A stretch of DNA of 64,000 bases. Origin: CAIWHR01 sp963809965. GTDB lineage: Bacteria; Pseudomonadota; Gammaproteobacteria; Burkholderiales; Casimicrobiaceae. The notes under the pieces are model-generated. The model was not told the origin of the DNA, did no database searches, and saw only the letters and a list, made by a program, of their open reading frames with translations. A program made the translations under genes and the position numbers. How positions within the stretch are numbered: the first letter of the stretch is position 1; each line of letters starts with the position of its first letter. The stretch covers positions 124,001 through 188,000 of the forward strand of contig CAWELU010000038.1 of NCBI GenBank assembly GCA_963809965.1. Direction: 5' to 3'. This document shows positions 56,984-64,000 of the stretch, piece after piece.

Positions 56984-58239
56984 CTAGCGTCGCTTGCGCC
57001 GCGTTCCCGCGGGCAGGATCTGGCGCAGAAGGGTCTCGCAGGTTTCCGGCGACATGTAGCGCGGCACCGGATAGTTGGTGTCGGCCTCCCAGCAGGCGGC
57101 CTTCGCCAGTTCGGGAATGTCCTCCTCGCGCAGTGCATCCAGGTGGCGCGGGATGCCGAGGTCGCGATTGAGCGCTTCGACCGAGTCCAGGAACTTCTTC
57201 GCCAGTGCGGCCGGCCGCTCCCGTTCCTTGCCCGACCTTGGCACGAACCGCCAGGACGGCCAGCTTCTTCGTGATGGCCGGACTCAGGAACTTGAGGACG
57301 TGCGGCAACACGATCGCGTTGGCCAGACCGTGCGGGGTATGGTACTTGCCACCCAGCTGATGCGCGATGGCGTGGACATAGCCGACGTTGGCCCGCGTGA
57401 ACGCCAGGCCGGCGTACGTCGCCGCCAGCGCCATCTGCTCGCGCGCCGCGAGATTCCTGCCGTTCCGGTAGGCGATGCGCAGGTTGTCGTAGATCATGCC
57501 GACGGCCGCGAGCGCCATGCGATCCGTGTAGCTGGTCGACCATTGGCCGATGAAAGCTTCGATCGCATGGGTCAAGGCGTCCATGCCGGTCGCCGCGGTG
57601 ACGTGGCGCGGCAATCCGGTCATCAGCGAGGGGTCGAGCGCCGCCATCGCCGGCACGAGGCGCGTATCGGCAATCACGAGCTTCTTGTTCGTCTGCGGGT
57701 CCGAGATCACCGCAGCCACGGTCACCTCGGACCCGGTGCCGGCGGTGGTCGGCACGGCGTAGATCGGCACCGGCGAGCGCAGACCCCTGAAGTATCCGAC
57801 CAGCTGCCGCGGATGCTTCTTGTTGGCGACGGCCAGCGCAATCGTCTTCGCCGCGTCCATCGGCGAGCCGCCGCCGAACGCAACGATGGCATCGCAGCCC
57901 TGCTGCTCGTAGAACGCGATGCCTTTCTCGATCAACGGGATCGGCGCATCCGGCGTGATCGCGTCGAAGACGACGATGTTCGGTGCCGCCTTCGGTCAAC
58001 GCCTTGGTCAGCGCGTCCGGCAGGCCCATCCCGGACACGACGCGGTCCGTCACGATCAGGATCTTCCGGTGGCCGAAGCCGCACAGAGCCTGTCCCAGCC
58101 GTCGACTCGCGCCCGGGCCGACCAGCAGCATCGGCTGCGGAATCGGCAGCAACCCGGTCACGACACCCGCCGCGCGCATCGCCGTCGACAGCCCGACGGA
58201 CCGCACCACGTCACCCACAATACTCGGCATCTCGATCAT
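56984..58239 (-). CDS. Iron-containing (group III) alcohol dehydrogenase, two frameshifts
   Basis: The N-terminal NAD domain has MLLVGPGASRRLGQALCGFG, ILIVTDRVVSGMGLP and FGGGSPMDAAKTIAL. The metal-binding domain shows GMDALTHAIEAFIG, the iron-site HAIAHQLGGKYHTPHG and LPHVLKFLSP. Single extra bases near 57977 (GAACATCGTCGTC) and 57232 (GTCGGGCAAG) break it into three frames; skipping them gives a normal protein of about 417 residues. The start is ATG 58239. It probably interconverts aldehydes and alcohols. Being divergent (165 bases) from an acyl-reductase-like gene, it may reduce the fatty aldehyde made by that protein. Confidence 0.88.
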
Positions 58240-58404
58240 CTTCGCGCTCGCGTTCTCGACTTTGCAGCCTTCAGCTTGCACCAAACCGCGCTGCTGGACC
58301 AGCATTTCGCCTGCACGGGGCCGCCCGGTGCGGCAGTGGCGCGCCAGACAGAGTATCGCCGTACAATTTGCCGCATCGGACAACGTTCTTCCGTGGGGAT
58401 CGCA

Positions 58405-60521
58405 ATGAAGACAGTGGTCGGCATCAGCCTGGGCGCAGCCGACCAGGATTTCGAGTTCAGCGCCCGGTTCCTGGGGCAGCGCTTCGACGTCCGGCGCCTC
58501 GGCACGAACGGCAGCACGGCCAAGGCCGTGAAGCTGCTGAAGCACTGGGAGCAGCACGCCGACGCGATCGGGCTGGGCGTGGTCAAGGACAGCTACACCG
58601 TCGGCTCGCGGCGCTACGTCGAAAAGGACAGCGCGCGGATGAAGAGCGCGGTGACGCGCATTCCCGTCACGACCGGGGGACGGCTCTCCGACATCCTGCA
58701 GGAATGGGCGCTGCGCCACGTGCAGACCAAGCTGGGCGACTATTTCAACAACGCCAAGGTCCTGTTCTTCTCGGGGATGACCAACTACAAGCTGGCGTTG
58801 GCCATGTCGGAGTACACCCAGAATCTCGAGTTCGCCGATCCCCTGTTGCAACTCGGCGTGCCGAAGCTGCTGACCTCGCTCGATGCGCTGGAGCTCTACA
58901 CCAGCGGCGCGCATTACGTGCTGGACTGGACTCCGCCCGGCGTGATGTCGTCGGCGCCGGTCAAGGCGTGGACGAAGTTCGTGCTGCGCCAGGCCATGCA
59001 GGACGCGACCGTCATCGTGGCGCCGGTGCACGAACTGGACGGCTTCGGCGCCGAGGAACTCGCGGGCAAGACCATCATCACGTCGACTGTCAACGACGTG
59101 CGTATCGCGCAGTTCAGGAAGAAGGGTGTCCTGCATGGTGGTCGACGGCGCGCCGTCGATGTTCGACCACGTGCTCGGCCCGAGCCTTCTGGACGCGATG
59201 ATCGTCGCCGCCACGGAAAAGGAACCCGACGACATCCTCGAGGACGACTATCTGGAGATCATCACCAACCTCGAAGCTCGAGCCGCGCATCATCTATCCC
59301 GGCGGCTTCAAGCGCGTCAATCGCTTCGCCTTCGTCATCCATCCGCTGTCGCAGGAGTACTTCAAGAACGTCAAGCCCATCGAGTTGCTCTCCTACGTGT
59401 CCCCGCCGATCTTCATGGACACGCTGGAGAAGGTGATGGCCTACGCGCCCCCGTTCGTGTATTCGAGGGTGACCGGCATCAAGTCGCCGACCGGCGTGGA
59501 AGCCGAGGGGTGGCTGATCTCCGTGGGTGGTACGCCCAGGGAGATCATGAACCACAGCCCCGAGTTCACCTACCGCCGGTTGCTGGACGCGGCCCGGATC
59601 GCCAAGAGCCTGGGCGCGCAGATCATGGGCCTCGGCGCCTTCACCAAGGTGGTCGGCGATGCGGGGCTCACCGTGGCCAAGCGCGCGCCGCTGCCCATCA
59701 CCACGGGCAACAGCTACAGCGCATCCGGCGCGCTCTGGGCCGCGCACGACGCGTTGCTGCGCCTCGATCTCGTGTCCAAGCCGAATCGCGGGGAAAGGGT
59801 GAAGTTCAAGGCGATGGTGGTGGGCGCCACGGGAGCCATCGGTTCGGTCTGCGCCCGCATGCTGGCGACGGTGGCCGAAGAGGTCTACCTGGTGTCTCCC
59901 GAGACCGCCAAGCTGCTCGCGCTCAAGGAATCGATCCTGAAGGAGACCCCCGACGCGAAGCTCTTCCTGTCCTCGCGTGCCGACAAGGACATCGCCGACA
60001 TGGACATGATCGTGACGGCGACCTCCGGGGCGGGCAAGAAGGTGCTCGACATCATGAAGGTCAAGCCCGGATGCGTGATCACCGACGTGGCACGGCCGCT
60101 CGATCTGCCCCCCGAAGAAGTGGCCAAGCGACCGGACGTGCTGGTGATCGAATCCGGCGAGATCCAGTTGCCCGGCAATGTGTCGATGAAGAACATCGGC
60201 TTGCCCAGGAACGTCGCCTACGCGTGCCTCGCCGAAACCATCGTGCTCGCCCTGGAAGGGCGGTTCGAGAATTTCACGGTCGGCCGCAACATCGAATGGG
60301 AAAAGGTGCGGGAGATCTACCGTCTCGGCCGCAAGCACGGCATGAAGCTGGCGGCCATTTCCGGCGTCAACGGGCCGTTTTCCGACGCGGACATTCGCCG
60401 GGTGCGCAGACTGGCACTCGCGGCGCGAGCCAAGGGTGCGTCACCCGCGGACAAGGCGCGCGTCCTGAAGCGGAATGTCGCCCGGCGCAAGAAAGCCAGG
60501 GAAGCGGTCGGAAAGGTCTGA
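58405..60521 (+). CDS. Large fusion protein: quinate-5-dehydrogenase-like N-terminus and acyl-ACP-reductase-like C-terminus, two frameshifts
   Basis: About 704 residues. The first 300 (MKTVVGISLGAADQDFEFS ... KTIITSTVNDVRIAQFRKKG ... LGPSLLDAMIVA) resemble the uncharacterised quinate 5-dehydrogenase-like family. The C-terminal 330 match the layout of cyanobacterial acyl-ACP reductase: LGAFTKVVGDAGL, ITTGNSYSASGALWAA, the Rossmann loop VVGATGAIGSVCARML, YACLAETIVLALEG with the Cys at the position of the catalytic Cys of that enzyme, and FENFTVGRNIEWEK. Extra bases near 59125 and 59273 interrupt it. ATG 58405 follows a TGGGG. A TACAAT at 58362-58367 could be its -10. The likely reaction is acyl thioester to fatty aldehyde, with the N-terminal part of unknown use. 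Confidence 0.75.
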
Positions 60522-60674
60522 GCTCAGGTCCGTCGCAAGGCCGCGGCGAAATATTTCGGGGCCATGTCGATTCCTGAGCGCGCCGTTCGACGTGCAATTG
60601 GAGCCGCGGTTCGACGGCTGACCAGGGCCGGATCGCTACCGCGGTACACCCACAAACCGGAAGGAGATAGAACG

Positions 60675-61115
60675 ATGCGCGTCATGGTGATTGTAAAGGC
60701 CACGAAGGACTCGGAGGCCGGTGTCATGCCAAGAGAGGAACTGCTGACCGCGATGGGCAACTACAATGAAGAGCTTGTGCAAGCCGGCGTGATGCTCGCC
60801 GGCGAGGGCCTGCACCCGAGCGCAAGAGGCAAGCGCGTGCGGTTCTCCGGCAGTACGAGGACCGTCATCGACGGGCCGTTCGCCGAGACGAAGGAGCTGA
60901 TTGCGGGCTTCTGGCTCTGGCAGGTCGGGTCGATGGAGGAAGCGGTCGAATGGGTCAAGCGCTGCCCCAACCCGATGCCGGGCGAGTCGGACATCGAGAT
61001 CCGCCCCGTGTTCGAGGCGGAGGATTTCGGCGCCGAGTTCACGCCCGAACTGCGAGCACAGGAGGAGCGGCTGCGCGCACAGGCCGAACAGCTCGCGAAG
61101 GCAGCGAAGCACTGA
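60675..61115 (+). CDS. YCII/DGPF domain protein 1
   Basis: The 146-residue protein starts MRVMVIVKATKDSEAGVMP and has the DGPF box RTVIDGPFAETKELIAGFWL, with WVKRCPNPMPGESDIEIRP typical of YCII-related proteins linked to ECF42 sigma factors. The C-terminal 25 residues form a charged helix. AAGGAG at 60661-60666 gives a strong ribosome site. First gene of the sigma-factor cluster. Biochemical function of DGPF proteins is not established. Confidence 0.9.
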   Translation: MRVMVIVKATKDSEAGVMPREELLTAMGNYNEELVQAGVMLAGEGLHPSARGKRVRFSGSTRTVIDGPFAETKELIAGFWLWQVGSMEEAVEWVKRCPNPMPGESDIEIRPVFEAEDFGAEFTPELRAQEERLRAQAEQLAKAAKH

Positions 61116-61130
61116 TCGAAAGGCGACATC

Positions 61131-61274
61131 ATGCAAGTCCAACCCTACCTGTTCTTCGACGGCCGCTGCGAAGAGGCGGTCGAATTCTATCGGCACGCGG
61201 TCGGCGCCGAAGTTGAGCTGCTCATGCGGTACAAGGATAGTCCCGACCCTCCGCCGCCCGGAATGGTGCCGTGA
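61131..61274 (+). pseudogene. Truncated VOC/glyoxalase-like (PhnB-type) gene
   Basis: Starts MQVQPYLFFDGRCEEAVEF and continues to MRYKDSPDPPPPGMVP, the first third of a PhnB-like VOC protein, then meets TGA at 61272. Relatives continue for about 100 more residues. The next bases are already the beginning of the second YCII gene, so the remainder has been deleted rather than frameshifted. AAAGG lies 7-11 bases before the ATG, so the fragment may still be translated. Confidence 0.8.
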
Positions 61275-61678
61275 TCATCGTGAAAGCCACCCAGGACAGC
61301 GAAGCCGGTGTGATGCCGGCGGAACCTCTGATCGCCGCGATGGCGACGTACCACGAAGAACTGACGAAAGCAGGCGTGCTCCTTGATGCCTCGGGGCTGC
61401 AGCCCAGCTCGAAGGGCTGGCGCATTCACTACCAGGGTGCCGAGCGTACCGTCGTCGACGGACCGTTCACCGAGACGAAGGAACTGGTAGCAGGCTATAC
61501 GTTGATCCAGGTGCGCTCGCGAGAAGAAGCGCTCGAGTGGTCCAGGCGCTTTCCCAATCCCGCGGTCGACGGCGTGCAAGGCGAAATCGAGGTACGCCCG
61601 TTGTACGACTTGGATGACTTCGGCCCAAGCGAGGCGATTGAGCGCTTCCGCGAGATTGGCGTCGGGACGAACCGGTAA
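61271..61678 (+). CDS. YCII/DGPF domain protein 2, first codons lost
   Basis: The 135-residue paralogue of the 60675 gene reads IIVKATQDSEAGVMPAEP, then RTVVDGPFTETKELVAGYTL and WSRRFPNPAVDGVQGEIEVRP. The first paralogue has three or four extra residues before IVKAT; here the only start is GTG 61271, overlapping the stop of the truncated VOC frame by four bases, with no clear ribosome site. It is expressed, if at all, by coupling to the VOC fragment. Confidence 0.85.
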   Translation: MIIVKATQDSEAGVMPAEPLIAAMATYHEELTKAGVLLDASGLQPSSKGWRIHYQGAERTVVDGPFTETKELVAGYTLIQVRSREEALEWSRRFPNPAVDGVQGEIEVRPLYDLDDFGPSEAIERFREIGVGTNR

Positions 61679-61752
61679 GCGTCTTCGGCACATAGGGAAA
61701 CGCGCCGGCTGGCGACGCCCATCAACCCGCAATTCCCCTTCTGGAGGACGCA

Positions 61753-62112
61753 ATGAGCTACGTCGACGGTTTCGTGGTGCCGGTACCCACCAAGAACCTC
61801 GCGGCCTACCGCCGCATGGCCCGCACGGCGGGCAAAGTCTGGCGCGAGCATGGCGCCCTCGAATACCGCGAGTGCGTCGCCGACGACGTGAAACCGGGCA
61901 AGCACACGTCGTTCCCGCAGAGTGTCAAGCTCAAGCCCGGTGAGACCGTGGTGTTCGCGTGGATCGTGTACCGATCGCGCGCTCATCGCGATCGCGTCAA
62001 TGCCAGGGCCATGAACGATCCGCGCCTGGCTGCCATGATGGATCCTAAATCGCTGCCCTTCGACGGCAAGCGCATGTTCTGGGGCGGCTTCAGGCTGATG
62101 ATTGACGTCTAG
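61753..62112 (+). CDS. DUF1428 protein (YbaA-like)
   Basis: The 119-residue ferredoxin-like (dimeric alpha-beta barrel) protein starts MSYVDGFVVPVPTKNLAAYR and contains WREHGALEYRECVADDV and DPKSLPFDGKRMFWGGF, all standard DUF1428. TGGAGG lies 5-10 bases before the ATG. DUF1428 genes often accompany ECF42-type clusters. No activity is known. Confidence 0.92.
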   Translation: MSYVDGFVVPVPTKNLAAYRRMARTAGKVWREHGALEYRECVADDVKPGKHTSFPQSVKLKPGETVVFAWIVYRSRAHRDRVNARAMNDPRLAAMMDPKSLPFDGKRMFWGGFRLMIDV

Positions 62113-62124
62113 GCCTCGGTCACC

Positions 62125-63433
62125 GTGACGGCATCCGGCACGCATCGTGCGGTCGAGGCGGTCTGGCGGATCGAATCCGCGAAGATCATCGCCACGCTCG
62201 CACGCACGTTGCGCGACGTCGGCCTCGCCGAAGAGCTTGCGCAAGACGCGCTCGTCGCGGCGCTCGAGCAATGGCCCAAGGACGGCGTGCCCGACAATCC
62301 GGCCGCCTGGCTCACCGCGACCGCCAAGCACCACGCGATCGACCTGATTCGCCGCAAGGCGCTGCACGAGCGCAAGCGGGACGCGATCACATGGGAGATC
62401 GAAACGCAGCTCGCGGACACCGCGCCCGATATCGAAGCGGCAATCGAGGCGGGGTTCGACGATCCGATCGGCGACGATCTCTTGCGGCTGATCTTCATCG
62501 CGTGCCACCCGGTGCTTTCAACGCAAGCGCGTGTGACGCTCACGTTGCGATTGCTGGGCGGCCTCGCAACCGACGAGATCGCGCGGGCCTTTCTCGTGCC
62601 GGAGCCGACGATCGCGCAACGGATCGTGCGCGCGAAGCGCACGCTCGCCGAAGCGCGCGTGCCGTTCGAGGTGCCGCGCGCAGAGGAGCTCGCCATCCGG
62701 CTGTCGTCGGTAACCGAGGCGATCTACCTCATCTTCAACGAAGGCTATTCGGCGACGGCGGGCGATGACTGGACGCGACCCGGGCTGTGCGAGGAGGCGC
62801 TGCGGCTCGGGCGCATCCTCGCCGAACTGGCGTCCGACGAGCCCGAAGTACACGGACTCGTCGCGCTCATGGAGATCCAGGCCTCGCGTATGCGGGCTCG
62901 GCTCGGGCCGTCGGGCGAACCGATACTGCTGCTCGATCAGGATCGGGCGCGGTGGGACCCGCTGCTGATTCGTCGCGGTCTCGCCGCGCTCGATCGCGCC
63001 GAAGCGCTGGGCGCGACGCGCGGCGGGCTCGGGCCATATGCGCTGCAAGCCGCAATCGCCGCGTGCCATGCGCGTGCGCGGACCGCTGTGGAGACGAACT
63101 GGGTGCGCATCGCAGCGCTGTACGACGCGCTCGCACAGCTCGCGCCCTCGCCGGTCGTGGAGCTCAATCGCGCCGTCGCGCTCGGCATGGCCTTCGGCCC
63201 GGCTGCGGGCCTCGAAGTCGTCGATACATTGACCGCGGCGCGAGAGCTCAAGGGCTATCACCTGCTGCCGAGCGTGCGCGGCGACTTGTTGCGAAAGCTA
63301 GGTCGACTCGACGAAGCGCGCGCGGAATTCGAGCGCGCTGCATCGCTGGCGCGCAACACCCGCGAACGGGGATTGCTGCTCGACCGCGCCGCATCGTGCA
63401 CGCGGCACATCCGCACCGGGCGACGCCTGTTGA
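62125..63433 (+). CDS. ECF42-type RNA polymerase sigma factor with C-terminal TPR-like domain
   Basis: A sigma-2 region (AQDALVAALEQWPKDGVPDN, AAWLTATAKHHAIDLIRRK) and a sigma-4 region (RLLGGLATDEIARAFLVPEP) are followed by the long helical C-terminal domain of the SigJ/ECF42 group (YLIFNEGYSATAGDDWTRP; LVALMEIQASRMRARLG; VELNRAVALGMAFGPAAGLE). ECF42 members lack an anti-sigma gene and sit beside DGPF proteins, as here. The start is GTG 62125, 12 bases after the DUF1428 stop. The frame has no stop before 63819, inside the next gene. A +1 slip near 63400 would end it at TGA 63431-63433, the end given here; the true end is uncertain. Confidence 0.88.
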
Positions 63434-63481
63434 GCACGACTGCGCGTAACATGCGCCTGTTCGTCTCCACGAGGAAGCGTC

Positions 63482-64000
63482 ATGACGCACGCACCGCGAC
63501 TGCTCGATCGCGTCGCCATTGTCACGGGCGCGGCGCGGGGCATCGGCCTCGCCTGCGTGCGGCGCCTCGCCGCCGAGGGGGCGAAGATCGTGCTCGCCGA
63601 TCTGGACCAAGCGGCGGGCGAGACTGCCGCGGCGTCGGTGCCCGGCGCGCACTTCGTCCGCACCGATGTCTCGCGCCGCGCCGACGTCGATGCGCTCGTC
63701 GCGCGCACGCTCGCTGCAGCACGGCCGTATCGACGTGCTCGTCAACAATGCAGGCATCACGCACGCATGCGAGTTCCTCGACCTCGCCGAGGAAGATTTC
63801 GACCGCGTGCTCGCGGTGAATCTCAAGTCGATGTTCCTGTGCGGCCAGGCCGTGGCGCGCGCGATGGTGCAGCGACGGCGTGCACGGCGCGATCGTCAAC
63901 ATGTCGTCGGCGAACGCGGTCGTGGCGATCCCCAATCAGGTCCCGTATGTCGTTTCCAAGGGCGGCGTCAATCAGCTCACGAAGGTGATGGCCGTCGCGC
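63482..64000 (+). CDS. Short-chain dehydrogenase/reductase, cut by the window edge, two frameshifts
   Basis: Classical SDR start: AIVTGAARGIGLACVRRLA with the TGxxxGxG cofactor loop, then LADLDQAAGE. Skipping one base near 63720 gives RIDVLVNNAGITHACEFLDL (NNAG motif) and one near 63873 gives GAIVNMSSANAVVAIPNQVP then YVVSKGGVNQ, with the catalytic Ser, Tyr and Lys. GAGGAAG lies 5-11 bases before ATG 63482. The 3' end is outside the window. Substrate unknown. Confidence 0.85.

Overview
The window is high-GC DNA from a betaproteobacterium, probably Burkholderiales or a neighbouring order. The strongest sign is the minus-strand chain leuC-leuD-leuB-asd-fimV-truA-trpF-trpB-trpA-accD-folC-SPOR protein-cvpA-purF, a gene order typical of Betaproteobacteria. 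The block Rieske gene / xseB-ispA-dxs-folE2 fits the same group, and a PEP-CTERM protein fits environmental members of it.

Layout. 1-3.1 kb: a partial unknown gene, a decayed methyltransferase and a PEP-CTERM surface protein that lacks its 5' end. 3.3-18.2 kb: an accessory lipid and glycan island. It holds an ELM1-like protein, a glycosyltransferase-like protein, a GT4 glycosyltransferase, a PAPS sulfotransferase, a fatty-acid-hydroxylase-type membrane enzyme, a DUF2147 protein, an MsbA-type ABC exporter, a serine-palmitoyltransferase-like enzyme with its own ACP, a CerR-like reductase, an acyl-AMP ligase, a GNAT-fold ceramide-synthase-like protein and two nucleotidyltransferases. This matches the five-gene bacterial ceramide pathway known from Caulobacter, with extra head-group and tailoring genes. 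18.5-27.7 kb: an mdtABC-like RND efflux operon ending in a NodT/OprM lipoprotein. 27.8-29.1 kb: tRNA-Arg(CCG) and a tri-haem membrane-anchored cytochrome c. 29.2-45.5 kb: the purF...leuC housekeeping block. 45.6-53.1 kb: miaA, mutL, an amidotransferase, folE2, dxs, ispA and xseB. 53.4-55.4 kb: Rieske oxygenase and a two-domain rhodanese. 55.5-60.5 kb: an SDR-DUF2867 protein and an iron alcohol dehydrogenase, divergent from a large fusion protein whose C-terminal part resembles cyanobacterial acyl-ACP reductase. 60.7-63.4 kb: an ECF42-type sigma factor cluster with two YCII/DGPF proteins, a truncated VOC gene and a DUF1428 protein. 63.5-64 kb: start of an SDR gene cut by the window edge.

Two themes stand out. 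First, the 7.8-18.2 kb genes can be read as one pathway: acyl activation, condensation with an amino acid, N-acylation, reduction, hydroxylation, sulfation or head-group transfer, and export. Second, I count about 24 broken reading frames, including in the central genes dxs and trpF. In each one the conserved protein is restored by skipping exactly one base. This one-sided pattern points to insertion-type sequencing or consensus errors rather than gene decay, so broken genes are annotated here as full-span CDS with the frameshift noted. The methyltransferase remnant near 2 kb and the VOC gene at 61.1 kb differ: they have lost sequence and look truly deleted or misjoined. No CRISPR array, insertion sequence, rRNA or replication origin was seen.
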